From Anaerolineae bacterium (lineage in GTDB: Bacteria > Chloroflexota > Anaerolineae > JAADDB01), in assembly GCA_015486895.1 (NCBI GenBank), contig WFQT01000324.1, forward strand, positions 1-9,580: DNA of 9,580 bases, read 5' to 3'. This document shows, piece after piece, positions 1-6,679 of the stretch. The position numbers and the translations under genes are program-made. Position 1 is the first letter of the stretch. Every line of letters starts with the position of its first letter. Below the pieces are notes generated by a model, which did no database searches, was not told the DNA's origin, and saw only the letters and a program-made list of their open reading frames with translations.

Positions 1-574
1 GAACAGCCAAATGACCGCCACAACCCAATGTCTGGCCCAGGTCGTGCGCCAAGCTGCGGATATACGTCCCGGCAGAGCAACGCACACGGACGGACAAGTC
101 AGGTGGTTGCCAGGATAATAGTTCGAGCCGGTAAATAGTCACCGGGCGGGGCCGTCGCCGAACACTTTTCCCGGCGCGGGCCAACCGGTAGAGCGGCTGG
201 CCGTTGTACTTAAGCGCGGAAAACATGGGCGGAACCTGCAAGATTTCACCACGAAACGATGTCAGTGCTTCTTCCAATTTCACAGTACTCAACACAGGCA
301 GCGGCTTACGGGCAACCACCTGACCGGTGGCATCATAACTATCAGTTCCCACACCCAAGCGGATAGTAGCAAGATACTGCTTAGGCATTTGCTGCAGAAA
401 ATCTACCACACGCGTGGCTTGACCTAAACAAACTAATAGCACACCCACAGCCATTGGGTCTAACGTGCCGGCGTGGCCAACCCGCTTCTGTCCGCTCAGC
501 CGCCGAACCCATTGCACTACATCATGGGAAGTCCAGCCGGGGGGCTTGTCCACGTTAAGGATACCGTCAACCAT
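1..574 (-). CDS. truB: tRNA pseudouridine(55) synthase TruB, partial (C-terminus off the left edge)
   Basis: TruB isomerises U55 in the T-loop of elongator tRNAs to pseudouridine in the cytoplasm. I translated the minus strand from the ATG at 574; the frame stays open for 191 codons to the window edge. The signature GHAGTLDP lies at residues 33-40 with catalytic Asp39. PPMFSALK follows at about 115-122, and the late family motif CSAGTYIRSLAHDLG at 166-180. Full-length members are about 300 residues, so the C-terminal third is missing only because the window ends. The gene starts 15 nt after the nrnA stop, so it should be translated from the same mRNA. The ribosome site is weak (AAAGG about 12 nt upstream). 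Family assignment is secure; only the exact start is slightly open. Confidence 0.95.
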   Translation of the reverse strand, partial: MVDGILNVDKPPGWTSHDVVQWVRRLSGQKRVGHAGTLDPMAVGVLLVCLGQATRVVDFLQQMPKQYLATIRLGVGTDSYDATGQVVARKPLPVLSTVKLEEALTSFRGEILQVPPMFSALKYNGQPLYRLARAGKSVRRRPRPVTIYRLELLSWQPPDLSVRVRCSAGTYIRSLAHDLGQTLGCGGHLAV

Positions 575-589
575 TGCCTGGTAAAGCCT

Positions 590-1594
590 TTAAGGCTGCA
601 ACGAAGGATGTGCAGTTAACTGAGCTTTCAGTGTCTCGTGTAGAGCCGCAACGACGCGCTCAGCCGCAGCGCCTAACGGCCCATCAATGACACAACCAGC
701 CGCTTGCGGGTGTCCACCACCGCCGAGGGCCAAAGCGACATCAGCGACGTTCACGCCAGGGACAGAACGGATACTGACTTCCACTTTTCCCTCCGCATTC
801 TCGGTGAAGACAATGCCAATGTATGCTTCATCGGCAGCCGTCAAGAAACTCACTAACCCTCCGTCATGCTGATTCCTCAAACCAGTACGACGGCGCATCT
901 CCTGAGTGATAGTGGTCCAGATAATCCCATCACGGATTTTCACCTGGGGCAGTGCCTCCGCCCAGAGACGGATTTGCGCCAGGGAATAGTGGTTCAGCAC
1001 TAACTCGGTGATCGCGCTAAATAGCGCTCCGGCCTCCGTCAGCTCAGCAACTACTTGCAATGTCCTGTTGGTAACGTTGCTGGTCCTCAAGCCGCGGGTA
1101 TCGGTCAACATGCCAGTAAGAATGCAAGTAGCGATCTCCTTGTCTAAAGGAACTGCCAAGGCCTTGGCCAAATAGAACACCATCTCTGCCGCCGAGCAGG
1201 CCATCGGTTCGACCCAATCCACCGTGCCAAAATGCACATTAGTAATGTGGTGATCAATGACAAAGAGCGGCAAGTTCCTATCCACTAAGTTTTGTAACGG
1301 CTGCCCCAAGCGGCTGGGATCGCTGGCATCGATGCCAATGATCAGCTCTACATCCCCTTTGATTCCCCGGCGAACAGATGCAAATCCGGGCAAGAAATGA
1401 AAATGCCGCGGCAAAGGGTCTTGACAAACGACAACCGGCTCTTTTTCCATCCTCCATAACAACGCCGCCAGCCCTAAAGCACTGCCCACGGCATCACCGT
1501 CCGGCGAAATGTGGGTCAGGATGGCAATATGCGTGGCCCGGCGAATTAGCTCTACCCCCTCGACAGGAGGAACTAATGGTTCAATTTTGCTCAT
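590..1594 (-). CDS. nrnA: DHH/DHHA1 phosphoesterase, NrnA-type nanoRNase / pAp phosphatase
   Basis: A 334-residue cytoplasmic metal-dependent phosphoesterase. Family knowledge: NrnA proteins degrade 2-5 nt RNAs and often dephosphorylate 3'-phosphoadenosine 5'-phosphate. Visible motifs are DGD (residues 32-34) within HISPDGDAVGS, Asp89 in GIDASD, the name-giving DHH at 114-116, the TDT motif around Asp165, and the DHHA1 substrate-binding GGGGHPQAAG at 291-300. All expected metal ligands are present and the length is normal for the family. The start overlaps the end of rbfA by 14 nt in another frame (an ATGAGCAAAATTGA junction), which indicates translational coupling. The rbfA-nrnA-truB order is common in bacteria and supports NrnA over RecJ, which is much longer. 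Which substrate dominates cannot be told from sequence. Confidence 0.93.
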   Translation of the reverse strand: MSKIEPLVPPVEGVELIRRATHIAILTHISPDGDAVGSALGLAALLWRMEKEPVVVCQDPLPRHFHFLPGFASVRRGIKGDVELIIGIDASDPSRLGQPLQNLVDRNLPLFVIDHHITNVHFGTVDWVEPMACSAAEMVFYLAKALAVPLDKEIATCILTGMLTDTRGLRTSNVTNRTLQVVAELTEAGALFSAITELVLNHYSLAQIRLWAEALPQVKIRDGIIWTTITQEMRRRTGLRNQHDGGLVSFLTAADEAYIGIVFTENAEGKVEVSIRSVPGVNVADVALALGGGGHPQAAGCVIDGPLGAAAERVVAALHETLKAQLTAHPSLQP

Positions 1595-1949
1595 CGTTTT
1601 GCTTCTTTGCTTCTTCCTTAATTTGATCTAAAAGCACGTCAATCCGACGGGCATGCTCTTCTAAACGATCTTCATGGAAATGCAACTCTGGTACATAGCG
1701 TAATGAAAGTCGCACAGCCAACTCGCGGCGGAAAAAGCTCTCCGCGTGCTCCAAACCAGCCATGCTCTCTTCGATAGACAGCCCCGATTCATCAATGAAA
1801 TATACTTTAGCATAGCGCAGGTCAGGACTGATCTCCACCGCAGTAACAGAAATGCCAAACAGCCGAGGATCACTGACTTCCAGGCTAATCATGCTGTTAA
1901 GTTCTTCAAAAAGCATTTCCGCTAAACGTTTCTGTCTTATAGTAGTCAT
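1581..1949 (-). CDS. rbfA: 30S ribosome-binding factor RbfA
   Basis: RbfA is a single KH-fold protein that binds the immature 30S subunit near the 5' end of 16S rRNA and helps its late maturation and cold adaptation. With the start chosen here the protein has 122 residues, normal for the family. It begins MTTIRQKRLAEML, and the conserved core follows: DPRL, VTAVEISPDLRYAKVYF, and FFRRELAVRLSLRYVPELHFHED. The tail is charged and lysine-rich. I chose the ATG at 1949 because GGAGG sits 6 nt upstream. The longer frame from 1982 would put this ribosome site inside the coding region, and its extra 11 residues do not resemble RbfA. Its 3' end overlaps nrnA. Confidence 0.93.
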   Translation of the reverse strand: MTTIRQKRLAEMLFEELNSMISLEVSDPRLFGISVTAVEISPDLRYAKVYFIDESGLSIEESMAGLEHAESFFRRELAVRLSLRYVPELHFHEDRLEEHARRIDVLLDQIKEEAKKQNDEQN

Positions 1950-1955
1950 GGGATT

Positions 1956-1960
1956 CCTCC
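1956..1960 (-). promoter_or_regulatory. Shine-Dalgarno site deciding the rbfA start
   Basis: Reading leftward, GGAGG is followed by six bases and then ATG at 1949. This is the strongest ribosome-binding site in the left half of the operon and is why the upstream in-frame ATG at 1982 was not used. Confidence 0.75.
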
Positions 1961-2000
1961 CAACGCGATTCTCAGATATCATTCATTTTGTCCGCATGAC

Positions 2001-2036
2001 ACCTTTACAAATAAGGTAACTGCTCAGTCGTGAGCA
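2001..2036. other. Two small tandem hairpins in the rbfA leader
   Basis: ACCTT (2001-2005) pairs with AAGGT (2013-2017) around a 7-nt loop. TGCTCA (2021-2026) pairs with TGAGCA (2031-2036) around a GTCG loop. Both are perfect but short, and neither is followed by a T-run on the minus strand, so they are not intrinsic terminators. They lie between the repeat at 2041 and the rbfA start and could be leader structure, part of the mobile repeat, or chance. Confidence 0.4.
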
Positions 2037-2040
2037 AATA

Positions 2041-2112
2041 GAACGCAGATAGCGCAGATTTCACGCAAATAAACCAGAAACGATCAGCGAGAACCAGCGT
2101 GTATCAGCGTCC
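2041..2112. repeat. Imperfect palindromic repeat with 10-bp phased units (copy A)
   Basis: The left arm has three related units: ACGCAGAT (2043), GCGCAGAT (2052) and ACGCAAAT (2063). After an A-rich centre the right arm has three units in inverted sense: ATCAGCGA (2083), ACCAGCGT (2093) and ATCAGCGT (2103), exactly 10 bp apart. The termini GAACGCAGAT and ATCAGCGTCC are approximate inverse complements. It encodes nothing visible. It shares its architecture with the element at 4273-4352, so I treat both as diverged members of one dispersed palindromic family (REP- or MITE-like). It sits in the 268-nt gap between infB and rbfA. The rest of that gap (2113-2217) shows only a CGGGGCCCCG palindrome at 2174-2183. 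Confidence 0.6.
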
Positions 2113-2217
2113 CATTGTTGGAGATACTGAGTAGTAACTAAATAAAAATCATGTAGTGGCTAGCCGCAGAACCCGGGGCCCCGATTTTTGGCAATGTCAA
2201 AATAGCTTGCACCACCG

Positions 2218-4191
2218 TTAGCGCACACGCACTTTCTCTACTGATTCAATGATGTCACCCGGCTTAATGCCACTAACCCCCTCTAAGGCAATGCCACACT
2301 CGAAACCAGCCTTAACTTCGTCTACATCCTCCGTGAATCGCTTTAAAGAAGACACCCTGCTGCGAGTAACTTGCTTACCAGCGCGATAGAGGTAAGCAAT
2401 GCTATTGCGCCGGATACGCCCTTCCAAAACGTAACTGCCGGCAATCTGCCCCACCTTGCGAATGTGAAAAAGCTCCTTGACCTCTGCTTTGCCCAGCAGG
2501 CGCTCTTCGTAAACAGGTTCCAGCATTCCAGTCAGTGCTCGGCCTACATCGTCAACGAGGGTATAGATAACATCATAATGGCGAATATCCACACCGCTAC
2601 TTTCTGCTAAGTTAGCTGCCGCCGGGTCTACTTTAACCCGGAAAGCTAAAATAATAGCTTTAGAGGCAATAGCCAATAACACATCGGATTCGGTGACATT
2701 GCCTACAGCCTTGTGCAACACGTCGAACTTCACTTCCTCGGTAGGCAATTGCTCCAGAGAATTCAGGATCGGTTCCAGCGAACCTTGCACATCAGCCCGG
2801 ATAATCAGGTTCAGGGTCTTCACCTCTCCCCGCTGCACATGCTCGAAAATCTGTTCCAATGTCAAAGCCTGCACGGCTTTTCGAGGGGCCACCTGCTTCT
2901 TCGCGTTACGATCATGTATAATAGAGCGCGCAACTTGTTCGTTTGATACAACTTGGAAAACTTCCCCCGCTTCCGGCACCTCGGACAAGCCTAAGACAGA
3001 GACCGGAGTGGAAGGCAGAGCCTCCTGAATCAATTGACCATGGCTGTCGAACATAGCACGCACCTTACCCCATTGATCGCCAATGAAGATCACATCACCG
3101 GTATGGAGAGTGCCGTTCTGAACAAGTAAAGTCACCATTACGCCCCGGCTGCGATCCAATTTCCCCTCAATGACCGTGCCCACACATTGCCCTTTGGGAT
3201 TGGCCCGCACGCCGACAATTTCGGCAACTAACAAGATACTTTCTGTCAGCTCATCGATGCTGATCCCCTTTTTAGCTGATATAGGTACTACAATCTGGTC
3301 CCCACCCCACTCCTCCGGGACGAAGCCCATGTCGGCCAACTGTTGCTTGACTCGTTCGGGGTTGGCCTCAGGCCTGTCAATCTTGTTCAAGGCCACTATC
3401 ATGGGTACCTGTGCAGCCTGGATGTGGCTGATAGCCTCCTCCGTCTGGGGCATGATACCATCATCAGCAGCGATCACCAGAACAGCGATGTCAGTTGCTT
3501 GAGCCCCGCGGGCCCGCATGGCGGTAAACGCTTCGTGTCCGGGAGTATCCAAAAATGTCACTTTCTTTCCACCGGGCAAGACAACTTGATAGGCACCGAT
3601 ATGCTGGGTTATTCCGCCTGATTCCCCGGCCACTACATTCGTGCGCCGAATGGCATCCAAGAGCGTAGTCTTCCCATGGTCAACGTGACCCAAGACAGCC
3701 ACCACCGGAGGCCGTGGAACCAAGTTCTCCTCTTTTTCTGTTTCTAAGATGCGTTGCCGCAATGTCTTCTGGGCAGATTGCTTTTCTATATCTTCTTCCA
3801 AAACATCCGGCTTCTCTTCTTCTACCTGGAAACCCATCTCTTCGGCGACGATGCTAGCTGTATCGAAATCCAACGACTGGTTAATATTAGCCATGACTCC
3901 TAATGCCATCAACTTCTTGATGACGTCAATGGGACTGCGGTTCATCATCATCGCCATATCACGCACACTCAGGAATGGAGGCAACACGAGGACTTTGTCT
4001 TCTACCTCAGAGGGCGCTTTGTCAGAAGGTGCCTCAGCCGGTGCCAATGTTGAGGGAGCTGGATTAGTTGTCTTCTTTGTGTTTTGCTTACGGCGAGGCC
4101 GTCTCTTATGGTATGACCTCGACCTGCTTGAATTTCTACCCCTCCCGGCAGCAACCATCTTTATCGTTTTATTATATCTTTGTTCTATCAT
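2218..4191 (-). CDS. infB: Translation initiation factor IF-2
   Basis: IF2 is the GTPase that brings initiator tRNA to the 30S subunit and promotes 50S joining. The 657-residue protein has a basic, Arg/Lys/Ser-rich N-terminus (about 15-40) and an IF2_N helical domain at about 73-123. The G domain carries GHVDHGKTT (168-176), GGITQHIGAYQV (192-203), DTPGHE (215-220), NKID (269-272) and SAKKG (305-309). Domains II-III and the initiator-tRNA-binding C-terminal beta-barrel follow, ending near GIKPGDIIE. All GTPase motifs are intact. It is compact compared with the enterobacterial protein because the N-terminal region is short. GGGAGG lies about 10 nt before the ATG at 4191; an alternative ATG is 11 codons further in. 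Long gaps on both sides suggest some independent control. Confidence 0.98.
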   Translation of the reverse strand: MIEQRYNKTIKMVAAGRGRNSSRSRSYHKRRPRRKQNTKKTTNPAPSTLAPAEAPSDKAPSEVEDKVLVLPPFLSVRDMAMMMNRSPIDVIKKLMALGVMANINQSLDFDTASIVAEEMGFQVEEEKPDVLEEDIEKQSAQKTLRQRILETEKEENLVPRPPVVAVLGHVDHGKTTLLDAIRRTNVVAGESGGITQHIGAYQVVLPGGKKVTFLDTPGHEAFTAMRARGAQATDIAVLVIAADDGIMPQTEEAISHIQAAQVPMIVALNKIDRPEANPERVKQQLADMGFVPEEWGGDQIVVPISAKKGISIDELTESILLVAEIVGVRANPKGQCVGTVIEGKLDRSRGVMVTLLVQNGTLHTGDVIFIGDQWGKVRAMFDSHGQLIQEALPSTPVSVLGLSEVPEAGEVFQVVSNEQVARSIIHDRNAKKQVAPRKAVQALTLEQIFEHVQRGEVKTLNLIIRADVQGSLEPILNSLEQLPTEEVKFDVLHKAVGNVTESDVLLAIASKAIILAFRVKVDPAAANLAESSGVDIRHYDVIYTLVDDVGRALTGMLEPVYEERLLGKAEVKELFHIRKVGQIAGSYVLEGRIRRNSIAYLYRAGKQVTRSRVSSLKRFTEDVDEVKAGFECGIALEGVSGIKPGDIIESVEKVRVR

Positions 4192-4272
4192 CTTTTCTTT
4201 TCCTCCCTCGGCTTAATAAGGGCATGCCTTCACCTGCACCACGAAAGATGAAAATAGCATACTCTCAGGCAA

Positions 4273-4352
4273 GATACAGATTTGCACAGGCTTCGCACAC
4301 AGATTTTCCTCTTCTTAGTTTTATCTACGCCGATCTGTATGCATCCGTATCC
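4273..4352. repeat. Imperfect palindromic repeat with 10-bp phased units (copy B)
   Basis: The outer termini GATACAGAT (4273-4281) and ATCCGTATC (4343-4351) are inverse complements except for one base. Left-arm units are ATACAGAT (4274), GCACAGGC (4284) and ACACAGAT (4297), followed by a T-rich centre. Right-arm units begin ATC at 4323, 4333 and 4343, exactly 10 bp apart, as in the copy at 2041-2112. The individual bases have drifted (CAC/TAC instead of CGC), but the plan of three units, AT-rich centre and three inverted units is the same. It lies in the leader of infB. Confidence 0.6.
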
Positions 4353-4480
4353 TCTTTTCAGGACAGTCATCATAGGCCTGCGGCACAAGCACATCACAGC
4401 GGATGAAAATAAGATCAGTGCTCATGTCATTCATCATCTCTCCAGCCGATATTAACATCGCAAACGTTTTAGAAAATACT

Positions 4481-4532
4481 CAGGCGCCCCGGTAACAGGT
4501 TTGAAAGCACAAACAGCCACACGGTGCGCCTG
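4481..4532 (-). other. Long hairpin between ylxR and infB, candidate attenuator or processing site
   Basis: On the minus strand CAGGCGC pairs perfectly with GCGCCTG (7 bp). The stem continues past one A/G mismatch with CCG/CGG, and an inner GTTTG/CAAAC stem closes a 6-nt loop. The 3' side is followed by AGTATTTTCT, a loosely T-rich tract. It starts about 50 nt after the ylxR stop and ends about 290 nt before infB. It could be a leaky terminator, an RNase processing hairpin or mRNA stabiliser. The T-tract is too broken for a confident terminator call. Confidence 0.45.
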
Positions 4533-4583
4533 GGAAAAGAATATTTACCTGAACCAATGGCTACATAGCCTATGTGTTCATCT

Positions 4584-4877
4584 TTAATCCTGAACCGTAT
4601 CAGATGGTGCCAATAGAGTCTCGGCGAACTCTGCCAGCATTTCCTTTTCCTCGGCTGTCAACATCGTTTTCAGCGCCCGTTGTAGTTTCGGAACAGCAAC
4701 GTCCAATCGCCAACAATCTGGCTTTGGGCAAATATAAGCACCACGCCCTGCGAGCTTTCCCGTCGGATCGATGCGTACACCATCTTTCGTCCGCACAATG
4801 CGTATCAACTCCCTTTTGGGCCGTTCCGCATGGCACACCACACAAGTCCGGATTGGTTGGTGCTTCTGTTTTCCCAT
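4584..4877 (-). CDS. ylxR: YlxR family RNA-binding protein (RNase P modulator RnpM type)
   Basis: A 97-residue small basic protein of the YlxR family (DUF448). The Bacillus member has been reported to bind the RNase P RNA and is called RnpM; that function is transferred here from family knowledge. The family core is visible as RTCVVCHAERPKRELIRI (residues 10-27), then DPTGKLAGRGAYICP (37-51) with the invariant GRGAY. Cys12, Cys15, Cys50 and Cys55 form a CxxC...CxxxxC pattern that could bind a metal. The C-terminal 30 residues are helical and more acidic. The gene starts 34 nt after the nusA stop, the standard nusA-ylxR arrangement. The ribosome site is weak, so coupling to nusA translation is likely. 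Confidence 0.92.
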   Translation of the reverse strand: MGKQKHQPIRTCVVCHAERPKRELIRIVRTKDGVRIDPTGKLAGRGAYICPKPDCWRLDVAVPKLQRALKTMLTAEEKEMLAEFAETLLAPSDTVQD

Positions 4878-4911
4878 GGTCTCATCATCACGTTTGCTAT
4901 CACGTTACCGT

Positions 4912-6456
4912 TTAGTATTCATCATCCCAACTCTTATGGGAACGACGTTTCTTGCCTTTTTTCTTGCGTTTTGTCTCCTTTTCCACATCCACGTCATCGC
5001 CGCCAAAGTATGTGGGCGTGGAATCAGGAATTTTAATGTCCCATGACGGCTGTACCGGAGGCTCCCCTTGCTCCTCTTCTACATCCTCTTCAGTTTTTTC
5101 TTTTGGTTCTGCTGCGCTTTCTGGCATCGGTGCTAGCGTACCCGAATCGGCAGGCGGCTCTTTGTCAACGCGAGGTAAATTCGCCTCTGCTGGTTCTTCT
5201 TCCTGCACGGCTTCCTGAGCCGCTCGCCACAGATCATCATTCTGCTTGGCATCGCCCAAAGCAATGCCCAATAGGGCAGTCTCCAATTCTCCATGAGGGG
5301 CCTCATGATGCAAAAGTGCTTCCGCCCGGCTCAGCAAATCACTTTCCGCTTTTTGGCTGGCATATTGCATGCGCAGCCGATCTCGAGTTTCCTGATCCAG
5401 CCCTTCGGCCAGGGCATCCTTTTCGCTCTTAATGTCTACCCGCCAGCCGGTCAAACGAGCAGCTAAGCGAGCATTCTGCCCTTCCTTGCCAATGGCTAAA
5501 GAAAGCTGATCATTAGGCACGATGACAGTCGCTGTCTTAACGCCATTCTGCTCCTGTAAAATCACATCATTAACGCTGGCAGGGCTGAGTGCGTTGGCAA
5601 TATATTTATGCGGGTCATTGTTCCATTCTACCACGTCAATTTTCTCTCCGTTGAGTTCGTTGACAACGTTCTGGATGCGCATACCCCGCATACCCACACA
5701 GGAGCCAACCGGATCAATCTTTGGCTGTAAAGCTACCACCGCTACTTTGGAGCGAGAACCGGGCTCCCTGGCAATCGCTCGAATTTCAATGAGGCCATTC
5801 TTAATCTCCGGCACTTCTTGCTCCATCAAGCGCCGCAGGAAATCACGATGAGCCCGGGAAAGGATAATTTGAACTGCCTGACCCACCTCTTTCAGATCTA
5901 ATAGATATGCTTTCACAGAACGACCGGGACGGAATCGCTCGTGGGGGATTTGCTCTCTGGCGGGCAAAATAGCTTCCCCACGCCGCAAGAGTATGGTTAC
6001 CGGCCCCCGTTTTTTATCTACCCGCTGCACTCTCCCCTGAACGATCTCTCCCACACGATCTTGATATTCGGCCATAACAACGTCACGCTCTGCTTCTCGG
6101 ATACGCGACAGGATAGTCTGTTTTGCAGCCTGGGCAGCGATACGACCAAATCCCGCGGGAGTGACATCCACTTTTACCTGATCGTGCAAATTGGCATTGG
6201 GAACAATCTTCCGCGCCGCAGCCAAAGATATTTCTACCTCTGGACGACTAACTTCTTCAACGACCTCCTTGAGAGCAAAAACGCGCATGGCCCCGGTCTG
6301 CATATCAATACCGGCCGAAAGGTCATGCTCACCTTTGTGGCGTCGCTTGTAGGCGCTGACCAAGGCGTCTTCCACCGCGGCGATAATCACCTCGCGGGGT
6401 AAATTACGCTCTGCTGCCAGATGGCTAATGGCAATGACTAACTCACTTCTCGCCAT
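4912..6456 (-). CDS. nusA: Transcription termination/antitermination factor NusA with long acidic/lysine-rich tail
   Basis: NusA binds RNA polymerase and nascent RNA, promoting pausing and intrinsic termination or, with partners, antitermination. From the ATG at 6468 the frame gives 518 residues. I prefer the ATG at 6456 (514 residues, MARSELVIAISHLAAE), which matches the usual NusA start and has GAGAG 5 nt upstream; AGGAG lies only 1 nt before the first ATG. In 518-residue numbering: polymerase-binding N-domain about 5-135; S1 from GEIVQGRVQRV (140-150); KH1 region with SRSKVAVV (238-245) and DPVGSCVGMRG (252-262); KH2 with SLAIGKEGQNARLAARLTGW (323-342). After about 350 there is an additional 170-residue low-complexity acidic region ending in KRKKKGKKRRSHKSWDDEY. 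Bacillus NusA stops soon after KH2, and this tail does not look like the proteobacterial AR repeats. First gene of the operon. Confidence 0.96.
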   Translation of the reverse strand: MARSELVIAISHLAAERNLPREVIIAAVEDALVSAYKRRHKGEHDLSAGIDMQTGAMRVFALKEVVEEVSRPEVEISLAAARKIVPNANLHDQVKVDVTPAGFGRIAAQAAKQTILSRIREAERDVVMAEYQDRVGEIVQGRVQRVDKKRGPVTILLRRGEAILPAREQIPHERFRPGRSVKAYLLDLKEVGQAVQIILSRAHRDFLRRLMEQEVPEIKNGLIEIRAIAREPGSRSKVAVVALQPKIDPVGSCVGMRGMRIQNVVNELNGEKIDVVEWNNDPHKYIANALSPASVNDVILQEQNGVKTATVIVPNDQLSLAIGKEGQNARLAARLTGWRVDIKSEKDALAEGLDQETRDRLRMQYASQKAESDLLSRAEALLHHEAPHGELETALLGIALGDAKQNDDLWRAAQEAVQEEEPAEANLPRVDKEPPADSGTLAPMPESAAEPKEKTEEDVEEEQGEPPVQPSWDIKIPDSTPTYFGGDDVDVEKETKRKKKGKKRRSHKSWDDEY

Positions 6457-6569
6457 TCTAACTCTCATGCTCCTGTTTTCTTACCACCAATACAAAGCCC
6501 ACTGCCGGGCTAATGGCATGAGCCCAGTAAACGAACAAAAATGTTATCAATTACCAGGCCCTTTACACC

Positions 6570-6599
6570 AAGAAAAGTGGGACTATTTCCCACTTTTCT
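6570..6599 (-). terminator. Perfect 12-bp hairpin with T-tract in the nusA leader (attenuator candidate)
   Basis: AGAAAAGTGGGA and TCCCACTTTTCT are perfect inverse complements around a 5-nt loop (6583-6587). Read on the minus strand, the GTGGGA/TCCCAC core is preceded by AAAA and followed by TTTTCTT (6576-6570), the layout of an intrinsic terminator. It lies about 20-50 nt downstream of the predicted nusA start of transcription and 114 nt before the chosen nusA ATG. It could attenuate the operon, end readthrough from the upstream glycosyltransferase gene, or do both. The A/T flanks make it terminator-like on either strand. Confidence 0.6.
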
Positions 6600-6625
6600 C
6601 AACACATCTCTTCTCAGACAGAAAA

Positions 6626-6654
6626 AGTATACCACACTTCCTTGCCAGTAACAA
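6626..6654 (-). promoter_or_regulatory. Sigma-70-type promoter of the nusA operon
   Basis: On the minus strand TTGTTA (6654-6649, four of six consensus bases) is separated by exactly 17 bp from TATACT (6631-6626, five of six). The predicted start is near 6619, giving a leader of roughly 160 nt before nusA. It lies in the gap between the glycosyltransferase gene and nusA, where an operon promoter is expected. Prediction by eye only. Confidence 0.6.
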
Positions 6655-6679
6655 AATGAAAACATCTCTTGTTTGCAAC

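Larger units (their letters stand above)
4192..4583. other. 392-nt intergenic region between ylxR and infB
   Basis: No credible gene was found on either strand. In particular there is no ylxQ (L7Ae-like) reading frame, which often sits here. The region holds a long hairpin at 4481-4532, a palindromic repeat at 4273-4352 and the infB ribosome site just before 4191. I saw no convincing -35/-10 pair on the minus strand, so whether infB has its own promoter is open. Confidence 0.6.

Noticed and set aside
1950..1982. Longer rbfA start at 1982
   Set aside because: The extra 11 residues include the GGAGG ribosome site for the ATG at 1949, do not look like RbfA, and have no ribosome site of their own.
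2041..2112. CRISPR-like or tandem repeat array
   Set aside because: Units are 8-10 bp with no spacers of constant length, and the arms are inverted, so this is a palindromic element and not a CRISPR array.
2174..2190. CGGGGCCCCG palindrome followed by TTTTT on the plus strand, resembling a terminator
   Set aside because: It has no proper loop, and the T-run is on the plus strand, where no gene ends. On the minus strand downstream of infB no T-tract follows the stem.
2195..2200. Perfect TTGACA on the minus strand just after infB as a -35 box for rbfA
   Set aside because: No -10-like hexamer lies 15-19 bp downstream; that stretch is GC-rich.
3749..4216. 155-codon plus-strand open frame opposite the infB start
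   Set aside because: It lies antisense to the clear IF2 N-terminal region, with no ribosome site or recognisable domain. It is a shadow frame.
4192..4583. A tRNA, small RNA gene or lost ylxQ in the gap before infB
   Set aside because: No cloverleaf or T-loop signature and no open frame with L7Ae-like motifs were found; the only structures are the hairpin and the palindromic repeat.
5941..6402. 153-codon plus-strand open frame opposite nusA
   Set aside because: It is antisense to the conserved NusA N-terminal and S1 domains and has no recognisable motifs.
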